In this document: positions 37,301 through 46,007 of the stretch, piece by piece | Numbering within the stretch: position 1 is the first letter of the stretch | Layout: each line of letters opens with the position of its first letter | Assembly (NCBI RefSeq): GCF_041381155.1 | Contig: NC_091144.1 | Coordinates: 36,585,262 to 36,649,261, forward strand | Source: Argopecten irradians | Lineage: Eukaryota > Mollusca > Bivalvia > Pectinida > Pectinidae | Reading direction: 5' to 3' | DNA: 64,000 bases | Notes under the pieces: generated by a model | What the model was told of the DNA's origin: nothing | The model's input: the letters and a program-made list of their open reading frames with translations, nothing else | Databases searched by the model: none | Position numbers and translations under genes: made by a program

Positions 37301-38649
37301 ATATAACGTCAGAGATAGTAACTCCAGGAGTATCAAGGATAGGACATGTGTATCAAATAATACCTTATAAATTAGTCAAGGATAGGACATGTGTATCAAA
37401 TAATACCTTATAAATTATTTTGAATTTTGAAGCACAAGAGTATCAAGGTAGCTGATACATTCATTCACCAAATTTCCAAGCTATTTTCTATCTACAGTAT
37501 CTATAGTAAATAAATCAGATTTTAAAAAAGATTATGGTGCCAAGTTTTGAAGTATGTAATCTCATAATGGAAGACAGATTGTGAATTGGCTTTGCCTCCA
37601 TATATAAAAAGTTTGTCTTTTAAGACATGTGGCTAAATGAGTTTTATCTTATTGATACATGTATGTCTTTTTTAATATTAATTAGTTAATTAATTACCTT
37701 TTGAGAGAAATAGACAAAAGATGTTGCAGATTATCCATGCTCCGATAGTCCAATTTGGATATCTCCATCTAAAACATCAAAACATGTATAGCAATTATAA
37801 TATATAATAACTAGCGCGATATAGGACACCTAGTGGCTATAGACCCCTAGCCCTGAGAAGCTGAGAGTATGCATATTTTGACCCTCAAATATCAGAATTG
37901 ACTCTTGGGTTTGAAGTTTATTTAACATATGTTTGCTGGAGTATATGGAGAAAAACCACCGACCAAAGGTCATTATATATATAATTACCAGTTAATGTTG
38001 GCAACTGCTTCGCATGGGATTTAAACTAGCAACCCAGAAGTGGAAGACTTATGTGTCTTGACATCTTAACCCACTCCTCCCCCCACCCCACCCCCAAGTC
38101 ACTAAGATAGATATAAATAATCAAATATCATAGCATTGAATTGATGTAGCACAAGATTGACAATAGGAACCATATATATATATCACAACAGGATAGCAAG
38201 CATCATGATTGGACATGATATTTCATGTGACAATATTTTTGTGAGCTTTAATTATCATCTGCCGTATTCATATTGAACAGATATTAATTGCATGACAATC
38301 ATCTTATAAAATCTGATTAAAGATGTTTTAACTGCTGTGTACATACAAAAAATTCTTTCTTTTTATTTTCAAAAATAAACATAGGCTTAACTTTAATCTG
38401 CAGGAAAACTGGTATGCATTATCTTTAAAGTAAAATCAGACAAATTAAAGAAGATAACAAATTTTCTTCAAACCTTCTGACATCGTCTAAAGCATACAGG
38501 ACCAAGGCCAAAGGTTCGATGAGTCGGTTAAATCTCTCTACTTCTGCAACAAAGTAGACAAGGTCTACTTTCCCACACTGGCCATTGGTGTCAATCATAG
38601 GTCGACCTTTCATAGTCTTCTCGCCATTCTGGGGATGATCTTCCTTCTC
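28341..38649 (-). CDS. ZFYVE27: Protrudin orthologue (FYVE and reticulon-like hairpin ER protein)
   Basis: Protrudin shapes ER tubules, binds Rab11 and phosphoinositides, and supports directional membrane traffic in neurites. Minus-strand exons that join in one frame are 38649-38474, 37768-37698, 36754-36571 or 34424-34241, 33477-33382, 32996-32884, 32586-32474, 32005-31943, 30316-30208, 29763-29714, 29068-28987 and 28438-28341. They give 1155 nt, 384 residues plus stop; human protrudin is 411. Order seen: N-terminal Rab11-binding-like part (ERFNRLIEPL), transmembrane segments (WTIGAWIICNIFCLFLSK, FALVSLLVVGIATLCL), a hydrophobic hairpin (CVFLLSLVVLPNR), an acidic linker, then the C-terminal FYVE finger with CFKC, YCRHC, FCTKC and VCNVC pairs. 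The conserved end KVPKSMFGAT clinches the family. The first listed exon has an in-frame stop just before its acceptor, so translation starts at ATG 38613 or in an upstream exon (candidate ATG 40326-40328). No clear FFAT motif was found. Confidence 0.92.
28646..28903. mobile_element. MITE (TACCGTATT...AATAAGC family) in a protrudin intron
   Basis: The left end ataccgtatccaaaccaata and right end gtgcttatcggtagaatacg are imperfect inverted repeats. The inside has cctataagggcccttccccg and agcgccctggg. Relatives lie at 30932, 31370 (partial), 48438 and 50880 (partial). Confidence 0.6.
29362..29545 (-). mobile_element. SINE, reverse orientation, in a protrudin intron
   Basis: On the minus strand it reads a B-box-like caagtttgaatcccatg, then gtcggtgggttttttctggg, then the tail ctggctgttaataggatgtt. 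It is the same family as the SINE at 10865. Confidence 0.65.
30932..31124. mobile_element. MITE (TACCGTATT...AATAAGC family), second intronic copy
   Basis: The left end ataccatagtcaactcaata pairs with the right end ttattgggtcaaatatggta. The inside has gcatccagggcg and gatgggcgcttat. A further partial copy follows at about 31370-31560 (gtattcaactcgataagctc). Confidence 0.6.
32160..32450. repeat. Possible worn repeat in a protrudin intron
   Basis: The text aactccattaataggggata, agttttaataggagga and the run cagacagacacacagacggg resemble the unit-plus-CCGT-run layout of the hairpin elements elsewhere. Ends could not be set. Confidence 0.3.
33554..33702. mobile_element. Foldback MITE, about 150 bp
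   Basis: The arms tgtcaattagtcccaccttcc (33577 on) and ggaaggtgggactaattgaca (33648 on) are perfectly complementary. Weaker complementarity extends to about 44 bases per arm. It lies in the intron between the protrudin exons ending at 33477 and starting at 34241. Confidence 0.75.
34241..34424 (-). CDS. ZFYVE27: Protrudin duplicated exon, downstream copy (A)
   Basis: 184 nt, acceptor tacacag|GTGC and donor TTCAG|gtaaat. It encodes GAVFALVSLLVVGIATLCLV, a transmembrane segment, then HTRILDKFFPYTGRNDDK and the acidic TEDDDEAEE, ending in QYFRFR. The split codons fit the exons on both sides (AAAG|GT before, AG|C after). It is equivalent to the exon at 36571. Because 184 leaves a remainder of one when divided by three, using both copies in one mRNA shifts the frame into a stop (about 27 codons into the second copy used). 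Only one copy can be used per coding transcript. Confidence 0.88.
34425..34605. repeat. Degenerate intronic repeat resembling the exon's splice acceptor (block 1)
   Basis: Four units of about 40-45 bp share (a)gcacagca(t/c)...gtgtat(c/g)aaataatatctta. Read on the minus strand each is taagatattatttgatacacag followed by gtgctgtg-like sequence, the same as the authentic exon boundary (tattatttcatacacag|GTGCTGTG). Further units lie at about 36242-36440 and 36761-37075. Confidence 0.75.
34608..36240. mobile_element. TA-flanked 1.63-kb DNA element in one exon-duplication unit
   Basis: The left end CAGCGCCGTTACAA and right end TTGAACGTCGCTG are short inverted repeats (CAGCG-CGTT), flanked by TA on both sides. 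The sister unit has the empty site at about 36932 (gtctttaataactta). The interior holds only short frames, none recognised as transposase. It includes a CG-richer patch near 36060 with ccgccccaac and agccaatga. A Tc1/mariner-type class is suggested by the TA flank only. Confidence 0.7.
36571..36754 (-). CDS. ZFYVE27: Protrudin duplicated exon, upstream copy (B)
   Basis: 184 nt with the same acceptor and donor as the copy at 34241. The protein differs only in the acidic stretch: TDDDDEVEE here against TEDDDEAEE. Both splice sites and the frame are intact, so it is as likely to be used as copy A. Near identity fits either a young duplication with alternating use, or a haplotype difference assembled in tandem. 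Confidence 0.88.
37080..37341. mobile_element. Foldback MITE (CTCCAGGGGTT family) in a protrudin intron
   Basis: The left part atagtaaactggaggcaaca and right part actgcctccagttttactat are complementary. The inside has gtggttgactgttgctttga, shared with copies at 43450 and 53593. Directly after it, a 39-bp phrase containing acatgtgtatcaaataatac is repeated twice (about 37338-37416). Confidence 0.65.
37905..38075 (-). mobile_element. SINE fragment, reverse orientation
   Basis: On the minus strand it has ttgctagtttaaatcccatg (B-box-like) and ggtcggtggtttttctccat, matching the SINE family at 10865. It lies in a protrudin intron and is worn. Confidence 0.5.
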
Positions 38650-40325
38650 CTAAATGATTATTAAAGATAATTTCCATCAATTTGTTTAAGAAGAAAACAA
38701 TACATTCTACTGTATGTTTTCAATTTATCATGTAACGTTAGGATGGCAGAACAAAATGGCAACCTCCACTGGATTTCAGCCATACATTTTGACACATGAT
38801 TCATTGAAATAAAGATTGTTGTAATATAGTTATGTGATAAAAAATATCTTAAATGAGTGTTCATTTCAAGTGTAGCAGGATTGAACTTGGTCAATCATCT
38901 GTTACAAGATAGCCCATGGCCAGTGCCAAGAGCATTCGGCTAGTGTTTTGAGGTTTGGGTCCTTTTATACAACTAAAATACCAGTGGTGGTTGTATAATT
39001 AACGGTCGTAATATCATATGTCTTTGAGGGGAAAGACTTTAAAAAAAGGAGGGAGGATTGTAGCAGGATTGGACAGTCTTCTGTGACCAGGCCAGGTAGC
39101 ATATATGTCTATGAAATTTCAATATTTGCTCGCCAAGGCTCGCAAAAATAAAATATTCTTAGGCATGTTTCTTAAAATTCCATATTTATAACACTCATTC
39201 AAAATCATAATTGACGGATCGCCAGCTGTCTCCAAGGTAGCGCATGTACCTTTGCATTTTGCATTGTGTATGCTACAATGTTTGCTCCGACAATGAATTA
39301 ATAGGTACACATGCATGTGCGAGCACAAGGCGTGGCTAAATACTGGTAGGTAATAGTTCAATTGTGTTACATTCCTGTAATTAATTAGTGTTAATTATAT
39401 ATATAAGTTACTTGGTCATCAGCAGTTTAAGTTTACATTCTAACAGCAATATATAATGTGGCTGCTCCAACAATGTTAGAGTTACAGCACGACAAGACGT
39501 ACATTTTTGATCATTGCGTAATGTATCTAACGATGTTGATATTGATATATTGCCCATCAGATGTGTCTCAATATCGACATCCCTAAAACAGTAGCTATAC
39601 TGGGACCCTATACCAGTGTGAAGGAACATGTACAGTACTAGTCATGATTTAGGAAACAAAATATTATTTGCATCTCACAAAACACATTATTTCCACATAA
39701 ACAAAACAATCATGAAGTATATATCAACAGCTCCAGACCTGACATTCGTAAATTAGAACGCACAGTTACACAGAATCATGATCACAACTACTGTCCCATC
39801 AAGGCTACAGGTTGGGTCCCAGCTAGCAGTAGTTAGTTAGCAATTCAGTGAAAGCATAACAATTGACCATGTCATTTTGCTCGACTGCACCAGAACTGTG
39901 ATTTATGTGAAATAGGCCAGTCCTAGCCTATAGTCTGGCCTGTAAACAGCCTTTGTACATTTAACATGATTTAGCCTGGAGGCTTAACTCCTTATCATGA
40001 ACTCAGTCATGTCTTTCCTGTGGGACTCACCAACATATTGAAAATGTTCTACATTTCTTTGTAATAGGGCTGTCAAAATAATTGATAACATGAAATAACA
40101 GTATACTGAATTTGCCTAAAACGTAAAATATGCCTAGATTGCCGCATGAACCTTAAAATACTAGCCTACTAGCTTATAAAAAAAGTCGGCAGGTGTCCTA
40201 TGGTCGCCTCTGTCCTGGACATAACGTTATATGTAAGAAATGAGTACGTATTTTACGAAAGGCTGCGAGCACAATCATCCTAAAATGAACAAATGGCAGT
40301 TTGAATCCTGTTTTAACACACTTAC
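38650..40325. other. Upstream intron or 5' flank of protrudin
   Basis: No exon was recognised. The phrase tgtagcaggattg occurs near 38870 and 39058, marking a small direct repeat. If the candidate first exon at 40326 is right, this is intron 1. Confidence 0.4.
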
Positions 40326-40570
40326 CATTGTATTTCACAAAGCAATACAAGATTTCATTTCCTCATTCACAAGTGGAAACATCAGCCTTAAGTTTACATC
40401 AACGGAGATGGTTTACAACGCTGGTCTTTCTAACATTAACATACTAATTGAAGTTTTCACTGATACCGACACAAATACTTCAGGTTACTCTAGCTCAATC
40501 GCCACATCTCGGAGAAATTTCCGGCAATCTTCGGAAATACTGTCAAAGACAGGAAGTGACGTCAGTTGTA
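40326..40570 (-). promoter_or_regulatory. Candidate first exon, start codon and promoter of protrudin
   Basis: On the minus strand ACAATG|gtaagt places an ATG (40328-40326) directly before a near-perfect donor. Joining it to the acceptor at 38649 gives M-EKEDHPQNGEKTMK in frame. Upstream lie a perfect CRE, tgacgtca (about 40558), and ETS-like acttcctg and ccggaaat. The plus-strand open frame over this region (40240-40686) is probably its antisense shadow. This is inference from splice phase and motif content. Confidence 0.4.
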
Positions 40571-40743
40571 TATTGTCAACAATAACACGTGTTAGTATAT
40601 CAATAATCAGCACAACTGTTGGTTTCGGTGGCTATTTTTTTTGTTTGATTAATAAATTGTTTTTATCTTACCTAATTCATATATAGGATAGTTATAGATA
40701 TGTATAATAATAGAAGTAAAGAAGAAAACATTATACTTGTTAA

Positions 40744-41038
40744 AGATGCTCCACCGCCGACAGAGCATAAATGATATTCATCATTTGAAAAATAATTGGT
40801 GTTTAATCATGTGTATATATGTCTAATTAACACAAAAATAATATAAAGTAACTTATTTTGCCTTTGGTGCATTAATTATTTTTCATATTTCTAACTTGAA
40901 GTAAAATTAGAATCTCAAACTTTTCAATGGTGGTAATGGTGTAAAGTAAGTAACTTTTGTAACTAAAGGAAAATATTAAATCGTCTGCTCCTGTTTTTGA
41001 TAGTGAAAAAAATACCATTTGTCAGTGGTGGTGCATCT
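40744..41038. mobile_element. TTAA-flanked MITE (family AGATGCTCC, copy b)
   Basis: It begins AGATGCTCCACCGCCGACAG after TTAA and ends GTGGTGCATCT before TTAA. At 295 bp it is shorter than the 357-bp copies through internal loss. Confidence 0.85.
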
Positions 41039-41042
41039 TTAA

Positions 41043-41459
41043 TAGTTCAGAATCCTTAGGCTAAAACCTGGTAACTACAGTGCAAATTTGATGTTTATTA
41101 TCTACTGCCTTAAATCTCTGTATGAGCTTTATATATGATTCAACATGGATGTAGATGACCCTTATCATTTGTAAATACTTGGATTCAGTCAGCTAAAAAC
41201 ATGTAAAAATTAATTTTAACAAGGACATAGTCATTCAGATCCCCCGTCAATGGAGATACAGGTATCAAAGCTGAAGTAAGTTTGATTGTGGAGACTTATG
41301 TGTATGAAAAAAAAGGGAAAAGGAAGTTGAGCTTAAGAAAAATGGAGTATAATTGAAGTAGAGCGGGGCTGCAATTGTTGAATCAGGTATACAGCCTTGA
41401 CATTTATATTAAGACTATATACACAAAGATGGGTGGAGTTTTACAAAGTAACATTTACC
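41043..41459. other. No gene seen
   Basis: AT-rich spacer between a MITE and a hairpin element, with no coding frame or delimited repeat. Confidence 0.4.
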
Positions 41460-42218
41460 ATTTACCATGATATTTTCAGCAATGTTTCCATGGTAACGGA
41501 AAAAGTGCAAAAAATGAAAACCTAAAAATAGCAAAAGGTACTACTAGACCATTAAAAGAATGTGTCTAAGACGTTTCGTGGAAATATCTGTGCTGGTTTT
41601 AGAGTTATGCTCCGGAAATGAACCTGCTACAAAAATATGATATTTTCAGCAATGTTTCTATGGTTACAGAAAAAAGCACAAAAAGTGAAAACCTAAAAAT
41701 AGCAAAAGGCACTACTAGACCATAAGAACAATGTGTCTATGAAGTTTCATGGAAACATCTCTTCTGGTTTTAGAGTTGTGCTCCGGAAACGATTCTTACA
41801 CAAAAATCTGCCATTTTCAGCAATGTTTCCATGGTTACAGAAAAAAGTGCAAAAAGTGAAAACCTTAAAATAGCAAAAGGCACTACTAGACCACAAGACC
41901 AATGTGTCTATGAAGTTTCGTGGAAATATGTCTTCTGGTTTTAGAGTTATGCTCCGGAAACGAACCTGGTACAAAAATATGATATTTTCAGCAATGTTTC
42001 CATGGTTACGGAAAATATGCAAAAAATGAAAACCTAAAAATAGCAAAAGGCACTACTAGACCATAAGACCAACGTGTGTATGAAGTTTCGTGGAAATATC
42101 TCTACTGGTTTTAGAGTTATACTCCGGAAACCATTCGTACGGACCAACGGACAGACGGACGGACGGACGGACGGAACCCATTTGTATATCCCCCGCCAAC
42201 TTCGTTGGGCGGGGGATA
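41460..42218 (-). mobile_element. Hairpin-ended element with four internal repeats (family A, copy 2)
   Basis: Four units of about 171 bp start near 41466, 41637, 41808 and 41978 with attttcagcaatgtttcc. They are followed by acggacggacgg and the terminal hairpin TATCCCCCGCC...GGCGGGGGATA. Reversed, the repeats match family A at 2811 (accatggaaac, cggagcataactc). The open frame on the minus strand here is repeat-derived. Confidence 0.65.
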
Positions 42219-42397
42219 AAAAGAGATGTTCTCAGTCATTTTTACAAATTAATCTTTTATTTTACTTATCATGGTATTTTAGGATGCATGTAAGCTTTGG
42301 GACATTTAATTTTGTTGTCGGTATAATTAAGATTCTATGAAATTAGAAATTGCTTAATGAGAGGCAACTTGAACGTCCTGGTAGTTGAAGATATAGA

Positions 42398-42567
42398 GGT
42401 TACACAACGAGTGGTTGTTTGGATATGGAATTTATTCCACACGAGTGAGTTATTTTTTAAAAGTTACAAAAGACACTCGCTTAAGCTCGTGTCTTTTGTA
42501 ACTTTTAAAAAATAACTTACGTGTGTGGAAATAAATTCCATATCCAACAACCAGGAGTCGTGTGACC
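42398..42567. repeat. Large imperfect palindrome, 170 bp
   Basis: The arms meet near 42482. The inner parts tttttaaaagttacaaaaga and tcttttgtaacttttaaaaa are exact, and the outer parts ggatatggaattta and taaattccatatcc continue the match. Ends read ggttacacaacga and gtcgtgtgacc. It could extrude as a cruciform or be a foldback MITE. Confidence 0.85.
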
Positions 42568-42899
42568 TGTTTCTACCACAATAATATCCGATTTTAGCCG
42601 ATAGAAATACGACGAGGATAAGTACGCAATCCAACAGCAGTTTTGGTGTCAAACGGCGATATCACAGCATAGTATGACGTCACTCGATTATTGATGACGT
42701 TGACAAAAGGTGATACGACACTGAGAAAGACGTCCTGTAGTTCGGTCAAAGTTCATCGTGCCAGCCAATCAGAATGTGTGGTATAAACAAATTGTTAATC
42801 AACAGCTGCATTGTTTATTTGATACCCTGAGAGTTGAATAACACCGCCTATTGTGGTAGAGACATGTATATTTTAAAGGAAGCTTTCTTGATAGTTTAA

Positions 42900-43229
42900 A
42901 GTGAATAGTCGGGCAAAGAAAACCAGTCTAAATGCGTTCATTGGCCTTCAAAAAGTTCTCACATATTAATACGACGGTCAAGTTCTGCTTACGTTTCCCA
43001 GTTCTGACCATTGGAAAAAAGAAAAGTTGAAAGCATTGAAAGCGAGGCTGCGTGGAAATGTAACCACGGACATAGTCAGCCGGGAGGACGTTTTAGGATT
43101 CCTATTCCTTTTGATGAGAGATTCCTATTCCTTTTGATGAGAGATTTTATTTTTCTATTTCATAAGAGTATACTGGATACATTCACACCATTTTTACCGA
43201 CTTTAGCTATCCTTGCCCGAATGTTCACT
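42900..43229. mobile_element. TTAA-flanked MITE, 330 bp (family AGTGAACAGTCGGGCAA, copy a)
   Basis: Left end AGTGAATAGTCGGGCAA and right end TTGCCCGAATGTTCACT, each flanked by TTAA. The inside includes gaaagcgaggctgcgtggaa and gccgggaggacgttttagga, shared in reverse with the copy at 52687. Confidence 0.85.
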
Positions 43230-43256
43230 TTAAATTGTAGGAACCAATGACATGTA

Positions 43257-43341
43257 CAGTCAAACCTGTCTATAAAGACCACTCAAAGGTCAAAGAAAAA
43301 ATTCTTTATAGCCAAGTGGCCTTTAAACACAGGTCTTTAAT
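43257..43341. mobile_element. Pogo/Tigger-like MITE, truncated
   Basis: It begins CAGTCAAACCTGTCTATAAA after TA. The right end is not clear. It has the same termini as the 84-bp element at 22681. Confidence 0.5.
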
Positions 43342-43449
43342 TGTCTTGAATATAATCATTGGTCCTAAGGCTTGACCCAATTATGAAATCCAATGAATAG
43401 ATCTTATACAAATAAATTGACATAGTTGAATGATTTTGATCTAGTATCA

Positions 43450-43762
43450 CCGCCATACTTATATTCACCTGGGATGATGTCATAGCAAAACTGAAGGCTT
43501 TGTGTGCGACAAATGATGAGCAGGTAGTTTGGTCCTTTGATGAATATAAAGAATTGGTCCACTGATATGGTTGGCCGTGTGGCTTTGAAATCGGGCATTT
43601 CTCTCTCTGAAATCTTCAATGGAAGTCTCTGCATGCCTGTGATTGTTCAGTTTTTCTTCTTCTCCTGGACTGCCTCGGGTTTTACTACGAGATAGTCTAG
43701 GGGTAGATATCAAGTCAGTTATAGTAGTGTATTAACCCCTGGAGCATTGAGTGCTTGTAGCC
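43450..43762. mobile_element. Foldback MITE (CTCCAGGGGTT family), second copy
   Basis: It shares catagcaaaactgaaggc, ccgtgtggctttgaaatc and tttactacgagatagtctag with the copies at 37080 and 53593. Confidence 0.6.
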
Positions 43763-44205
43763 TTATTACATTTCCATGGAATCTCTTTTGAGGAATCAGA
43801 TTCAGCTTCTGGGTGTGAAATTTCCTCGAATAATTTCAATCATTTTTGATAAATACATGTATAATTGTTTACAGTAAACATAGGTAGAACACTAGGACCC
43901 AGTTTCTCCAACATTCCTGAACTTAAAATTCTCCATAAGAATGCATTATGAGTTAATAATATTGAAAGTTAGCCCAGATATTTTATAAATGTATTAGATA
44001 TTATTCACTATATTTACATTTTCACTGCAGTCCCACTACTTAACGTTACCAAGGGCAGTTTGCGTTCATATAGTCTATGAACCACAGCCACATGTTATGA
44101 TGTCATTATCATTGTGACGTCACAATTGTTGTGGCAGCGAACACAGAAAATGGCTGTTCAAATGGCTGTTCCATCCTTGACAATAACGAAAGATTTATTC
44201 ATTAT
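43763..44205. other. No gene; half of a cccagttt MITE at about 43908-44000
   Basis: The text cccagtttctccaacattcc followed by ttaaaattctccataagaat matches one half of the MITE family at 48771. Nothing else was recognised. Confidence 0.4.
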
Positions 44206-44462
44206 AGATGAAAAGCCCTTTGGCACCAAGCTACATATGAAATGAGAGAAATCTGCTTAGTACTTTCTGAGAAATAGTAGTTAACTTCAATTACCTGGTA
44301 TCAAAATGCAATATGCACAACTAGGGTACCTACATATAAAATTTAAGAAAGATCCAGTACTTTATGAGAAATAGGGATATCAAGAACTGTTAACGATCAG
44401 AAAGGATGGACAGATTAAAGGCGATTTGAATAGCCCACAATCTGATGATGGTGGACTAAAAA
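44206..44462 (-). mobile_element. Family C element fragment, reverse orientation
   Basis: It holds one or two worn reversed units (actttctgagaaatagtag, aatgcaatatgcacaactag). It ends in aaggcgatttgaatagccca and a worn hairpin with gatgatggtggacta. Confidence 0.7.
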
Positions 44463-44863
44463 GAGACACTTAATTCATGTAACATTTTTTTTATTCTGAA
44501 ACACAATAAGGAACATTTTAAAGTACATGTAGAAGATAACTCATCCTATTTAAACTACAGAATTTTAAACAACCTGAATACACCTTTGTATCAAAACAAT
44601 ATTATTGGTACCCATACATACATGTATATACATTAAAGAAAACTACACTTTAGGAAATGAGAGACATTTTGACTGACCACCAACTAGAACCAACAACGTT
44701 TTTTTGTTTAATGTTTTTAAATAACACTATACTTATATCATACTTGTCACTATAAAATTTGTAATTTCAATTCCTATTGTGAAATTTTAACATACTAAAC
44801 ATTATTTCACATTAGCCATGTCTAGTTTCTCAGTTTCTATTTCTCTGAAATTTTCTTTATATA

Positions 44864-44949
44864 TTTTCTTCAGTTTTTGTTTTACATGTATCTTACTTAG
44901 GATATTTGAAGACTTAGTAAGATACATGTAAAACAAAAACTGAAGAAAA
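44864..44949. repeat. Perfect inverted repeat, 34-bp arms
   Basis: The arm at 44864-44897 (ttttcttcagtttttgtttt and on) is the exact complement of 44916-44949, with an 18-base loop. There are no mismatches, so it is young or under selection. It lies just before the minisatellite. Confidence 0.95.
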
Positions 44950-45015
44950 AAATTAAAGGAAGAACAAATATTATTATCTAGCAATTCTCTATACAACATA
45001 TCCAATCAGATTGAC

Positions 45016-45773
45016 CGTACAAGGACAAATTGAGATATCGAAACAAGAGAGTAACAAAAAGGAAGTAACACAAAAGAAAAACCAAGATATCCATACATTG
45101 GTATAACATAAAGGACGAATTGAGATATCCATACACGAGAATATATAACACGACAAACTTAGATACCAATGCATACATTGGAGTAACAAAAACGACAAAT
45201 TGAGATATTCATACATTGGTATAACACAAAGGACATCTTGGGATATTCATACATTGGAGTAACAAAAACGACAAATTGAGATATTCATACATTGGAGTAA
45301 CAAAAATGACAAATTGAGATATTCATACATTGGAGTAACAAAAACGACAAATTGAGATATTCATACATTGGTATAACACAAAGGAGTAACAAAAACGACA
45401 AATTGAGATATTCATACATTGGTATAACAAAAACGACAAATTGGGATATTCATACATTGGAGTAACAAAAACGACAAATTGAGATATTCATACATTGGTA
45501 TAACACAAAGGACATCTTGGGATATTCATACATTAGAGTAACAAAAACGACAAATTGAGATATTCATACATTGGAGTAAAAAAAATGACAAATTGAGATA
45601 TTCATACATTGGAGTAACAAAAACGACAAATTGAGATATTCATACATTGGTATAACAAAAACGACAAATTGAGATATTCATACATTGGAGTAACAAAAAC
45701 GACAAATTAAGATATTCATACATTGGTATAACACAAAGGACATCTTGGGATATTCATACATTGGTATAACATG
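45016..45773. repeat. Minisatellite, 38-bp unit, about 19 copies
   Basis: The main unit contains ggagtaacaaaaacgacaaa then ttgagatattcatacatt. A second form contains ggtataacacaaaggacatc and ttgggatattcatacatt. The two forms are interspersed. The first few units (45016-45170) are worn, the later ones nearly identical. It lies about 230 bases beyond the stop codon of the PCED1 gene. Open frames on the minus strand here are repeat artefacts. Confidence 0.95.
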
Positions 45774-46007
45774 AATACAATATGTAACATAAAGAATGCA
45801 TCTTACCATATTTTTCATTGTAATTTATGACAATGTTAATGGATTAATAAAATCCAAGTTACAATCAGTGTTTGTTGTTAATTTGAAATACATTCAAATA
45901 CATGATATGATGTAGAATATTACATTATACAAATGTATCGTGGAAATCTGATTCACTTTTCATGATTTACAAACAAAACAGATGTGCTCACGAAGGATTC
46001 TCAAATA

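Noticed and set aside
40240-40686. Plus-strand 148-codon frame
   Set aside because: No family resemblance. The opposite strand offers a better explanation as a protrudin first exon and promoter.
41747-42046. Minus-strand 99-codon frame with repeated FCNHGNIAEN
   Set aside because: It is a translation of the internal repeats of a hairpin element, not a gene.
44802-45216. Minus-strand hydrophobic frames
   Set aside because: They derive from the palindrome and the degenerate start of the minisatellite.
45016-45773. CRISPR-like array
   Set aside because: Units are contiguous 38-bp tandem repeats without unique spacers, in an intron-bearing animal genome with no cas genes.
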